Below, in pieces: positions 1 to 5,626 of a DNA stretch of 10,000 nucleotides. The DNA lies in contig JAIWNN010000107.1 in assembly GCA_020216805.1 (NCBI GenBank), positions 1 to 10,000 on the forward strand, in the 5' to 3' direction. Every line of letters starts with the position of its first letter. Position 1 is the first letter of the stretch. The position numbers were made by a program, and so were the translations under genes. Source of the stretch: Desulfarculus sp. Its GTDB lineage: Bacteria > Desulfobacterota > Desulfarculia > Desulfarculales > Desulfarculaceae. The notes below the pieces were generated by a model. It was not told where the DNA came from. It worked only from the letters and a program-made list of their open reading frames with translations, and ran no database searches.

Positions 1-74
1 GCCCCCTGCCCGGCTTCACCCCGCCGCCCCCGCCCCCAACCGGCGGGCGGCGCGGCGGCATCGACTGGTCTTGA
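1..74 (+). CDS. possible C-terminal end of an upstream gene (partial)
   Basis: Read in the frame that begins a codon at base 3, the left edge is open and runs to a TGA at 72-74. The peptide has a run of prolines followed by TGGRRGGIDWS. A proline-rich linker ending in a short Gly/Arg tail is a plausible protein C-terminus, and a hairpin follows directly at 82-101. The visible part is only about 23 residues, in very GC-rich DNA where chance open frames are common, so the call is tentative. No family can be named. Confidence 0.3.
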   Translation, partial: PLPGFTPPPPPPTGGRRGGIDWS

Positions 75-81
75 ACCAGCG

Positions 82-101
82 GCGGGCGGCCTCCCGCCCG
101 C
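82..101 (+). terminator. GC-rich hairpin, possible weak terminator
   Basis: GCGGGCGG (82-89) pairs perfectly with CCGCCCGC (94-101) around a 4-base loop. It lies 8 bases after the possible stop at 72-74. No T-run follows on either strand, so this is a hairpin with uncertain terminator activity. The remaining bases up to 156 hold only a 12-bp palindrome GCCCGGCCGGGC (112-123) and no recognisable promoter. Confidence 0.3.
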
Positions 102-156
102 ATCCCGCCTGGCCCGGCCGGGCGCTTCGGACAGCCATCCCTAACTTGGGGTTGCC

Positions 157-1527
157 ATGAATAAGCGAACCACGGCGGCCGTTTTTTTGATCTGCGCCTG
201 CCTGTTGGCGGCCGGGGCCGTCCCGGCCCGGGCCGACCGCGCCAGCCGCACCACCCCCACGGTGCGGGTGGCCCAGCAGGTGGGACCGGCGGTGGTCAAC
301 ATCGCCACCAAAAGCCGGGTCCAGGCCCGGCCCTTCCGCACCGGCGACGAGTTCTTCGACCGCTTCTTCGAGGAATTCTTCCAGCCCATGTCCCGGGAGC
401 AGTCCAGCCTGGGCTCGGGCTTCATCTTCGACGGTCAGCGGGGTTTGATCGTCACCAACCGCCACGTGGTCAGCGCCGCCAGCGAGATCACGGTGCAACT
501 GGCCGACCAGCGCTCCCTGCCGGCCCAGGTGGTGGGCGCCGACCCCGGCACCGACCTGGCGGTCCTAAGGGTGCGCCCCCAAGGCGCCCTGCCCGCCGTC
601 CGCCTGGGCGACTCCGACCAGATCATGATCGGCGAGGACGTCATCGCCATCGGCAACCCCTTCGGCCTGTCCCACACCGTCACCCGGGGCGTGGTCAGCG
701 CCTTGGGCCGCAAGGTGCGCACCGGCGAGAACGAGTGGCTGCGGGACCTGATCCAGATCGACGCCAGCATCAACCCCGGCAACTCCGGCGGGCCCTTGCT
801 CAACGCCGACGGCGAGGTCATCGGCATCAACACCGCCATCTTCCAAAACGCCCAGGGCATCGGTTTCGCCATCCCGGTCAACCGGGTGCGGCGGGTGGTG
901 GACGACCTGGTGCGCTACGGCGAGGTGGTGCCGGCCTGGCTGGGCCTGGAGTTGCAGGATCTGACCCCGGAGCTGGCCGCCCACTTCGGCCTGGCCGGCC
1001 AGTCCGGGGCCCTGGTCAGCGAGGTCATGGCCGATAGCCCGGCGGCCGAGGCCGGCCTGGGCCGGGGCATGGTGGTGCAGTCCCTGGACGGCCGCCCCCT
1101 GACCGGGGTCAGCGACTACGGCGCGGCCCTGGCCGAGGTCCAGGTGGGGACCCAGGTCCGTCTGGGCCTGGTGGTCGGCGGCCGGCGCCAGGAGGTGAGC
1201 CTTGTCGCCCGGCCCTTCCCCTTGGCCCGGGCGGCGGAGCTGGCCTGGCGGCGGTTGGGGATCGCGGTGGCCGAGCTGGACGCCCAAACCGCCCGCTTCC
1301 ACCGGGTGGGACCCGGGGCCGGGGTGGTGATCAGCAGGGTGCGCGAGGGCTCCTCGGCCCAGCGGATCGGCCTTCAACCCGGCGACCTCATCCGTCAGGT
1401 GGGCGAGGGCCCCACCCCCGACCTGGCCAGCTTCCAGCGCCAGATCGCCAAGCAGCATCTGATGGGTCGGGTCACGGTCCTGGCCCAGCGGGGCCGGGTC
1501 AGCCAGTACCTCACCCTGGGGCCCTAA
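157..1527 (+). CDS. degP: periplasmic Do/HtrA-family serine protease with two PDZ domains
   Basis: This is a 456-residue chymotrypsin-fold protease of the Do (DegP/DegQ) family, which degrades or chaperones misfolded envelope proteins in the periplasm. Residues 1-26 form a Sec signal peptide (basic MNKR, hydrophobic core, likely cut after ARA). The catalytic triad is visible: His103 in TNRHVV, Asp133 in GTDLAVL and Ser210 in NPGNSGGPL. The Phe/Glu-rich stretch near 64-75 (DEFFDRFFEEFF) corresponds to the regulatory LA loop of DegP/DegQ. PDZ1 spans about 260-350 and PDZ2 about 365-455, the latter with the usual LQPGDLI turn. Length and order are normal for two-PDZ Do proteases; a DegS-type enzyme would have one PDZ and a membrane anchor. 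The start has only a weak G-rich ribosome site (TTGGGG, 146-151), but the signal peptide supports it. It is followed after 88 bases by a thioesterase gene. DegP versus DegQ cannot be settled from sequence alone. Confidence 0.95.
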   Translation: MNKRTTAAVFLICACLLAAGAVPARADRASRTTPTVRVAQQVGPAVVNIATKSRVQARPFRTGDEFFDRFFEEFFQPMSREQSSLGSGFIFDGQRGLIVTNRHVVSAASEITVQLADQRSLPAQVVGADPGTDLAVLRVRPQGALPAVRLGDSDQIMIGEDVIAIGNPFGLSHTVTRGVVSALGRKVRTGENEWLRDLIQIDASINPGNSGGPLLNADGEVIGINTAIFQNAQGIGFAIPVNRVRRVVDDLVRYGEVVPAWLGLELQDLTPELAAHFGLAGQSGALVSEVMADSPAAEAGLGRGMVVQSLDGRPLTGVSDYGAALAEVQVGTQVRLGLVVGGRRQEVSLVARPFPLARAAELAWRRLGIAVAELDAQTARFHRVGPGAGVVISRVREGSSAQRIGLQPGDLIRQVGEGPTPDLASFQRQIAKQHLMGRVTVLAQRGRVSQYLTLGP

Positions 1528-1543
1528 CCCCCCAAACGGCATT

Positions 1544-1572
1544 GCCGGCGGGCCACGGCCGGGCCGGCCGGC
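1544..1572 (+). terminator. GC-rich imperfect hairpin after the protease gene
   Basis: GCCGGCGGGCC (1544-1554) pairs with GGCCGGCCGGC (1562-1572) with one G-G mismatch and a 7-base loop. Only TTGATT follows, so termination would be weak at best. It lies 16 bases past the protease stop and before the thioesterase ribosome site, and could attenuate read-through. Confidence 0.3.
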
Positions 1573-1615
1573 TTGATTGGCCAGCGATGAACATCATTCG
1601 AGGAGTGGATTCGCG

Positions 1616-2077
1616 ATGCGGCAGCTGAACCCGCGGTGGGTGGCCGGGGTGCGCCGGGTGGTCAACGACTGCCCCTATTTCCAGTTGCAGTCCATGCGCC
1701 TGGACGGCCTGGCCTGGGGCGAATCCGAGCTGTCCATCGCCCTGGACACCAAGCATCTCCAGCCCTTCGGCCTGGTCCACGGCGGGGTGGCGGCCAGCCT
1801 GGTGGACGCGGCCGCCTTCTGGGCCCTCTACACCCAGACCCCGGAGGGCTGCGGCCTGACCACGGTGGAGATGAAGCTCAACTACCTCTCGCCCCTGAAA
1901 TCCGGCCGCCTGCTGGGCTTGGGCAAGGTCATCCGCCTGGGGCGCAGCCTGGGCCTGGCCGAGAGCCGCCTTCTGGACCAGGACGGCAACCTGGCCGCCC
2001 ATGGCACCGCCACTCTGATGGTCCTGCCCAGCCTCTCCCTCTGGGGCGAGTCCGACCTGCCGCCCAAACACCTCTAG
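1616..2077 (+). CDS. PaaI-type hotdog-fold thioesterase
   Basis: This 153-residue protein has the hallmarks of the PaaI/4HBT hotdog thioesterase family, cytosolic enzymes that hydrolyse acyl-CoA thioesters. The signature helix GLVHGGVAASLVDAAAFWAL (about 52-71) contains the HGG motif (55-57) and the acidic residue Asp64 usually involved in catalysis. The following strand TTVEMKLNYL (82-91) is the typical TVEMKINFL-like segment, and the length is normal for a single hotdog domain. I place the start at ATG 1616 because AGGAG at 1601-1605 sits 10 bases upstream. A TTG at 1577 would add 13 residues unlike the family and has no ribosome site. The acyl substrate cannot be inferred. The gene lies downstream of the protease on the same strand, but they share no obvious pathway. 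Confidence 0.88.
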   Translation: MRQLNPRWVAGVRRVVNDCPYFQLQSMRLDGLAWGESELSIALDTKHLQPFGLVHGGVAASLVDAAAFWALYTQTPEGCGLTTVEMKLNYLSPLKSGRLLGLGKVIRLGRSLGLAESRLLDQDGNLAAHGTATLMVLPSLSLWGESDLPPKHL

Positions 2078-2133
2078 GTCGCGTGCCGCGACGGCCAACT
2101 ACCGGCCTTCCGCGCTCCCGTATTGGCCTCGTC

Positions 2134-2166
2134 AAAAACACAGCGGGCGGGGATGAACCCCGCCCG
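2134..2166 (-). terminator. intrinsic terminator of the lolA-like gene
   Basis: CGGGCGGGG (2144-2152) pairs perfectly with CCCCGCCCG (2158-2166) around the loop ATGAA. Read on the minus strand, the 9-bp stem is followed by TGTTTTTGAC (the complement of AAAAA at 2134-2138), giving a classic stem plus T-run 31 bases past the minus-strand stop at 2198. On the plus strand no T-run follows, so it mainly serves the minus-strand gene, though the stem also lies between two convergent genes. Confidence 0.75.
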
Positions 2167-2197
2167 TCCTGCTTGCCGCCCCGTCCCCGGCGATCGC

Positions 2198-3043
2198 CTA
2201 CTGCCCCTGGGTGGTGAGGCCCTGGGGCCGGTGGTCGGTCACCCGGTAGTCGGCCGGGGGCTGGTAGGCGAAGGCCTCCGGCCCCAGGGGCGGGTTGACC
2301 TGCACCTGCTGGAAGCGGTACTCGGTGATGTCGCCGATGACGTTGACCACCCGGAAGCCGCTCAGCACGATCCGTTCGGGACTGAACCACAGCACCAGGC
2401 GCTTGATGTCGGCCCGGTTCTCCTTGGGCTTGAGCACCAGGGTCAAGTCGCTCTCGCCGGCCAGGCGGTCGCTCTCTTCCGGGACCTCGACGCTGAACGA
2501 CTCGTCCACCCGGGCCAGACCGCCCAGGATGTCCAGGAGCGAGCGCAGGCCGGTGGTGAAGCGCTCCAGGGGATAGACGTCGGCCCGGCCTCGCTCGGCC
2601 CGGACCCACCAGACGCTGCCCTGCTGGGCCAGGATCAGCTCCGGACGGGGGGTCTCCTGTTGCAGGCGCAGGGAGGCCGGCCGGGCCCAGAGCAGGCTGC
2701 CGGATCCATCCACCACCCGCTCGCCGTCGTTGCCGGCGGCCACGAAAAGGCTCTTGCGCATGAACTGGGCGGCCAGGGTGTTGATGCCCTGGTAGCGGGC
2801 CTGCACCTTGGCGGCCAGGGCGGCGGCCTCGGCCTGGGCGGCGGAATTGGCCGACGCGCCGGGGACGCCCGGGGCGGACTGGCCGGCGGGTGCGGTCGGG
2901 GTCTTGGGCTGGCTGGTGGCGACCGGGGCGTTGGCGGCGGTTGGAGCGGCCGGAGCGGTGAAGCCGGGCCAGGGGGCCAGCACCCCGGAGCAGAGACCGG
3001 CGCAGAGCAGGGCGGTGGCCAGGCGGAGGGGGACGCGTGACAT
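2198..3043 (-). CDS. lolA: LolA-like outer-membrane lipoprotein carrier protein with Pro/Ala-rich insert
   Basis: This 281-residue protein matches the LolA family, periplasmic chaperones that take lipoproteins from LolCDE to the outer membrane. The LolA domain is about residues 68-272. It starts with YQGINTLAAQF (84-94), has the GSGSLLWARPASLRL strand pair (113-127), and ends with the typical DITEYRFQQVQVNPPLGPEAFAYQPP segment (split here only for reference, 238-263). The N-terminus (1-30) is a signal-like segment with a hydrophobic core. It is followed by about 40 residues rich in Ala, Pro, Thr and Gly, absent from ordinary LolA, which is usually near 200 residues. The start ATG (3043-3041) has GAGG 6 bases upstream; codons upstream to 3262 stay open but do not look coding. 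It ends at its own terminator and is convergent with the thioesterase gene. No lolB or lolCDE gene is in view. It could be a LolA paralogue with a different cargo. Confidence 0.82.
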   Translation of the reverse strand: MSRVPLRLATALLCAGLCSGVLAPWPGFTAPAAPTAANAPVATSQPKTPTAPAGQSAPGVPGASANSAAQAEAAALAAKVQARYQGINTLAAQFMRKSLFVAAGNDGERVVDGSGSLLWARPASLRLQQETPRPELILAQQGSVWWVRAERGRADVYPLERFTTGLRSLLDILGGLARVDESFSVEVPEESDRLAGESDLTLVLKPKENRADIKRLVLWFSPERIVLSGFRVVNVIGDITEYRFQQVQVNPPLGPEAFAYQPPADYRVTDHRPQGLTTQGQ

Positions 3044-3103
3044 GCCATCCTCACGGCTTGGGTTGAAACGGTCGACCGGCGACCGGGGCCGGCCCGCACC
3101 CGA

Positions 3104-3132
3104 AATATACACGCAAAGTCGCCTTCCGACAG
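3104..3132 (-). promoter_or_regulatory. candidate sigma-70-type promoter for the lolA-like gene
   Basis: On the minus strand, TATATT (3109-3104) matches 5 of 6 bases of the -10 consensus and lies about 60 bases upstream of the lolA-like ATG. CTGTCG (3132-3127), 17 bases further upstream, is a poor -35 (3 of 6). The location and local A/T richness are the main support. Confidence 0.28.
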
Positions 3133-3180
3133 GCGGGAGACGGCCGGGAGCGGTCCAAGGCCGTCCGTGGTGCATAATTA

Positions 3181-3209
3181 TTTCGCGTCCACCGACCGCG
3201 GGCGCGAAA
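3181..3209. promoter_or_regulatory. inverted repeat, candidate activator or operator site
   Basis: TTTCGCGTCC (3181-3190) is the reverse complement of GGGCGCGAAA (3200-3209) except at one position, around a 9-base spacer; the outer 7 bp (TTTCGCG/CGCGAAA) are perfect. It stands in the 329-base divergent gap between the lolA-like gene and the 61-codon ORF, next to an A/T-rich patch (CATAATTATTT, 3173-3183). Its centre is roughly 150 bases upstream of the expected start from the sigma-54 site at 3318-3333, the usual distance for an enhancer-binding-protein site. That link is inference. It could instead be an operator for the minus-strand gene. Confidence 0.45.
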
Positions 3210-3317
3210 CGGCTACCCACTCCGACCGGCCCGGTTGAGCTTCCCTCAGATACGGCTGCCATTTCAACCTGTTAATCGCCGATCCGAATCCGGTTTCTTG
3301 CCGGCGGCCCGGGAGGG

Positions 3318-3333
3318 TGGCACGCTGCCTGCA
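3318..3333 (+). promoter_or_regulatory. near-consensus sigma-54 (RpoN) -24/-12 promoter
   Basis: TGGCACG (3318-3324) followed after 4 bases by CTGCA (3329-3333) gives the invariant GG (3319-3320), exactly 10 bases, then GC (3331-3332). The -24 half is perfect against TGGCACG, and the -12 half differs from TTGCA at one base. Expected transcription start is about 3343-3345, giving a leader of about 30 bases before ATG 3373. Such promoters need a bacterial enhancer-binding protein, and the inverted repeat at 3181-3209 is a candidate for its site. A chance match in GC-rich DNA is possible, but its position directly upstream of an ORF with a good ribosome site argues against it. Confidence 0.68.
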
Positions 3334-3372
3334 ATCTTGTTCGGCCAGTCAACGCCAAACGGAGCGAGTCAG

Positions 3373-3558
3373 ATGCGGATCAAGACCAACGCCAAGACCG
3401 AGAACCCGGGCCGGCCCCAAGGGGTGACAACCCTCGGCCAATTGGTGGCCCGCCTGCAAGACCGCCTGCCCGATGACGCGGCCGTGGTGGCCGCCCTCCA
3501 GGGCCTGGTGGATCAAGGTCGTCTGCGCCGCCTGGCCTCCTCCACCTCCCGGGCCTGA
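3373..3558 (+). CDS. small protein of unknown function (61 aa), possibly sigma-54 controlled
   Basis: ATG 3373 is preceded by GGAG (3361-3364) at 8 bases, a good ribosome site. The 61-residue product has a polar, basic N-terminus (MRIKTNAKTENPGRPQG), then two amphipathic helical stretches (TTLGQLVARLQDRL and AAVVAALQGLVDQGRLRRL) split by PDD, and a short Ser/Thr tail. There is no signal peptide, membrane segment or cysteine. The second stretch ending in GRLRRL loosely recalls the helix and wing of small winged-helix proteins, but I do not recognise the family and assign no function. It is flanked by the sigma-54-type promoter and a strong hairpin, so it appears to form a transcript of about 290 bases on its own. 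The open frame continues upstream to 3235, but that part spans the promoter and is not likely translated. The unit could also be a non-coding RNA with a chance ORF. Confidence 0.62.
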   Translation: MRIKTNAKTENPGRPQGVTTLGQLVARLQDRLPDDAAVVAALQGLVDQGRLRRLASSTSRA

Positions 3559-3593
3559 CCAGCCCCGACCAGCTTCTTCTCCTCCCTCCCATC

Positions 3594-3630
3594 GTCGCCG
3601 CCCCGCCCGACCCTCCGGCGGGGCGGCGAC
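3594..3630 (+). terminator. strong 14-bp-stem hairpin after the small ORF
   Basis: GTCGCCGCCCCGCC (3594-3607) pairs perfectly with GGCGGGGCGGCGAC (3617-3630) around a 9-base loop, 35 bases past the stop at 3556-3558. On the plus strand GCCCTTTATGGCGCTT follows, a weak T-tract. On the minus strand the flank is A/G-rich with no T-run. It is best read as a plus-strand terminator that isolates the small ORF from the CBS gene promoter starting at 3645. Confidence 0.62.
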
Positions 3631-3644
3631 GCCCTTTATGGCGC

Positions 3645-3674
3645 TTAACCCCTAGGGGATGCATGGTCTATAAT
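3645..3674 (+). promoter_or_regulatory. sigma-70-type promoter of the CBS-domain gene
   Basis: A perfect TATAAT (3669-3674) stands 18 bases after TTAACC (3645-3650; 4 of 6 to TTGACA). Expected start is about 3681, giving a leader of about 44 bases to ATG 3725. It lies directly after the 3594-3630 hairpin. This is one of the few A/T-rich spots here, which makes a chance TATAAT less likely. Confidence 0.6.
3649..3658. promoter_or_regulatory. palindrome between the -35 and -10 elements
   Basis: CCCCTAGGGG is a perfect 10-bp palindrome overlapping the end of the -35 hexamer and lying in the spacer of the CBS-gene promoter. It could be an operator for a dimeric regulator; nothing in the sequence identifies one. 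Confidence 0.35.
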
Positions 3675-3688
3675 GGCCTTCAGGCCAT
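3673..3688. promoter_or_regulatory. palindrome over the -10 and start point
   Basis: ATGGCCTTCAGGCCAT is an inverted repeat of two 7-bp arms with a 2-base centre. It begins on the last two bases of TATAAT and covers the predicted transcription start. That is a classic position for a repressor operator. If transcribed, its second half would lie at the extreme 5' end of the message. Confidence 0.42.
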
Positions 3689-3724
3689 GGACGATCCTCC
3701 CTTCCCCCAAGCGACAGGTGCGCC

Positions 3725-4366
3725 ATGAAGATCAAGCACTGGATGACCAGCAACCCCCTGACCGTCAAGCCCGACACTCCCTTGATGGACGCGGCCAAGC
3801 TGATGCGCGAACATCAGATCCGCCGCCTGCCGGTGGTGGAGCGGGGCAAGGTGGTGGGGATGCTCACCCACCGCAACATCATGGAGGCCTCGCCCTCGGC
3901 CGCCACCAGCCTGAGCGTCTGGGAGCTCAACTACCTGATGAGCAAGCTCACCGTGGCCGAGGTGATGCGCAAGGATCCGATCTGCGTTTCGCCCGAGGAT
4001 TCGGTGATGGAGGTGATCCAGACCGGGCACCAACAGGGCATCGGGGCCTTCCCGGTGGTGGAGCGGGGCCGGCTGGTGGGCATCGTCACCGAGACCGAGA
4101 TTTATCAGGCGGTGGTGGCCCTGTTCGGGGATCCCCGGCGGGACTCTTTCATCGAGCTGGAGAACCTTCAGCTGGATCAGCGCATCGGGGCCATGAGCCG
4201 CATCGCCGGCATCATCGAGAGCCACAACCTGCCGGTGATGGCCATGTTCTCCATGCCCCAGCGGCGGCGCGCCGGTCACCAGCGGCTCTACATCCGGGTC
4301 CAGGGCAAGAAGATCGACGCGGCGGTCAAGGATCTCCAGGCGCAGGGCTACAAGGTGGCGGAATAG
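3725..4366 (+). CDS. CBS-domain pair protein with C-terminal ACT-like region (AcuB-like)
   Basis: This 213-residue cytosolic protein has two CBS motifs, about 5-57 (MTSNPLTV, RRLPVVERGKVVGMLTHRNI) and 79-131 (MRKDPICVSP, GAFPVVERGRLVGIVTETEI). Together they form a Bateman module of the kind that binds adenosine nucleotides. The tail, about 152-213, contains an IAGIIESHNLPVMAMFSM segment, a strand RLYIRVQG and a closing helix, resembling the ACT-like C-terminus of AcuB-type CBS proteins. There is no enzyme or DNA-binding domain, so it is probably a ligand-sensing regulator of an unseen partner. ATG 3725 has AGGTG at 3716-3720. The gene has its own promoter with overlapping palindromes and is convergent with the diguanylate cyclase gene, whose stop lies 22 bases away. 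I see no terminator hairpin in that short gap. AcuB itself is tied to acetoin use, but no acetoin genes are in view, so no symbol is given. Confidence 0.85.
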   Translation: MKIKHWMTSNPLTVKPDTPLMDAAKLMREHQIRRLPVVERGKVVGMLTHRNIMEASPSAATSLSVWELNYLMSKLTVAEVMRKDPICVSPEDSVMEVIQTGHQQGIGAFPVVERGRLVGIVTETEIYQAVVALFGDPRRDSFIELENLQLDQRIGAMSRIAGIIESHNLPVMAMFSMPQRRRAGHQRLYIRVQGKKIDAAVKDLQAQGYKVAE

Positions 4367-4388
4367 CCGGCGGGCGTGGCGGGCCGCT

Positions 4389-5513
4389 TCAGGCCGGGGC
4401 GGCGGCCTGGACCTGGTTACGCCCGCCCTGCTTGGCGCGGTACAAGGCCCGGTCGGCGGCGTTGATTAATTCTTCCGGGGTCATGCCCGGCTCAAGCTGG
4501 GCCGCGCCCAGGCTGATGGTCAGCCCGCCCAGGGCGTCGAAGGGCGGGCGGCGCGAATTGGTCTCCACCAGGGAGCGCAGCTTCTCGGCCACCTTCAGGC
4601 CGTTGGCCAGGTCGCAGTCGCTCAGCACCACCACGAACTCCTCGCCGCCATAGCGCCCCACGGTGTCCACCTCGCGCACGCTTTTGCGCAGCCAGTCGGC
4701 CACCAGGCGCAGGGCCTCGTCGCCGGCCTGATGGCCCAACTGATCGTTGACACGCTTGAAATGATCCAGGTCGGCCATCAGCAGGCAGATCGGCTGGCCC
4801 TGGCGGCGGGAGCGGCGCACCTCCTCGGCCAGACGCTGATGCAAGTGGCGGTGGTTATACAGTCCGGTCAGGCCGTCGGTGACCGAAAGCTGCTCCAGGC
4901 TCTGATTGGCCTGGCTCAGTTGGCGGTTGAGATCGTCCAACTCGCGGTTGCGCCGCTCCACCTTGTTCTTGAGCTGGAGCACCTGCTCCAGGTTCTCCAC
5001 CATCTCCGCCACCAGACCGGCGTGTTCAATGGCCAGGCCCACCAGGTGGCCCAGGGTGATCAGGAAACTGGCGCGGTCCGGATGCGGGGGTGGCTTGCGC
5101 AGCCAGAGCAGGCTGATGGCCCCCACACACAATTCGGCCCCGCGCACCGGGGCGCAGATCACCCCGCCCAGGCCGGGCGGGGCGTCCCCACCCACCACCT
5201 CCAGAACTCGCCCCTGACGCTGGGCCAGGGCCGGAGGCGCGCTGCCGTCCAATTCCAGGCTTTGCCAGGCCCGGGCCCACAGGGAATCAAGCTGATGGCT
5301 GGCCACCAGGCGGGTGAGACGATGCTCCTCGTCGCCCAGGTGCAGCGCGCCCATATCCGCCTCCAGGGCCTGGCAGGCCTCCACCAAGGCCGCCTGGAAA
5401 ACCGGGCGCACGTTGAGCTCCACCTCGGAGATCATGGCGGCGGTCAGCCGCGCCAAGGCCTGGAGCTGGGCGCGCAAGGACTTGACCTGCCAGGTCGGAT
5501 CGTCTATAGCCAA
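4389..5513 (-). CDS. GAF-GGDEF diguanylate cyclase
   Basis: This 374-residue soluble protein has a GAF-like sensor region about 28-170, then a coiled coil about 171-210 rich in Glu, Gln, Asn and Leu, and a GGDEF domain about 211-372. The active-site loop is GGEEF (289-293), with metal-binding acids in MADLDHFKRVND (246-257, Asp248). The product-inhibition site RxxD is present as REVD (280-283), exactly five residues before GGEEF. It should therefore be an active, feedback-inhibited cyclase making cyclic di-GMP from two GTP. No signal peptide or membrane segment is seen, so the signal is cytosolic. The frame opens at TTG 5513 directly after an in-frame TAA; GGACGAG 4 bases upstream of TTG serves as a weak ribosome site. 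The next in-frame ATG (Met27) would still leave the GAF region nearly intact. It is divergent from the small membrane-protein gene at 5627. Confidence 0.92.
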   Translation of the reverse strand: MAIDDPTWQVKSLRAQLQALARLTAAMISEVELNVRPVFQAALVEACQALEADMGALHLGDEEHRLTRLVASHQLDSLWARAWQSLELDGSAPPALAQRQGRVLEVVGGDAPPGLGGVICAPVRGAELCVGAISLLWLRKPPPHPDRASFLITLGHLVGLAIEHAGLVAEMVENLEQVLQLKNKVERRNRELDDLNRQLSQANQSLEQLSVTDGLTGLYNHRHLHQRLAEEVRRSRRQGQPICLLMADLDHFKRVNDQLGHQAGDEALRLVADWLRKSVREVDTVGRYGGEEFVVVLSDCDLANGLKVAEKLRSLVETNSRRPPFDALGGLTISLGAAQLEPGMTPEELINAADRALYRAKQGGRNQVQAAAPA

Positions 5514-5538
5514 TTACTCGTCCATGGTTCGGAAGTGC

Positions 5539-5567
5539 CTGACACGGGGCTGATTATCAGAGATACA
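5539..5567 (+). promoter_or_regulatory. weak candidate promoter in the divergent gap
   Basis: CTGACA (5539-5544, 5 of 6 to TTGACA) is followed after 17 bases by GATACA (5562-5567, 3 of 6 to TATAAT), upstream of the gene at 5627. The 5551-5595 stretch is clearly A/T-richer than its surroundings. On the minus strand a GATAAT (5558-5553) could serve the diguanylate cyclase gene, but no matching -35 was found. Confidence 0.22.
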
Positions 5568-5626
5568 CAATTTTTCCCCTGGCGGGCAAATTTTCGCAAC
5601 CGGGCGATGACATGGAGGCTTCGGCG

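Noticed and set aside
565..1542. Long minus-strand open frame opposite the protease gene
   Set aside because: Low-complexity Gly/Ala/Gln/His/Asp-rich translation with no family features; it is the expected antisense shadow of a GC-rich gene with a clear protease on the other strand.
2123..3040. Plus-strand open frame covering the lolA-like gene
   Set aside because: Gly/Gln/Leu-rich low-complexity product, while the minus strand encodes a recognisable LolA domain with signal segment, ribosome site and terminator.
3044..3262. N-terminal extension of the lolA-like frame by 73 codons
   Set aside because: It would bury the signal segment in the middle of the protein and cover the inverted repeat and promoter-like A/T patch; ATG 3043-3041 has its own GAGG ribosome site.
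5584..5597. GG-N10-GC spacing upstream of the small membrane-protein gene
   Set aside because: Only the spacing fits a sigma-54 site; bases around the -24 half do not match TGGCAC and the -12 half is TCGC, so it is not supported.
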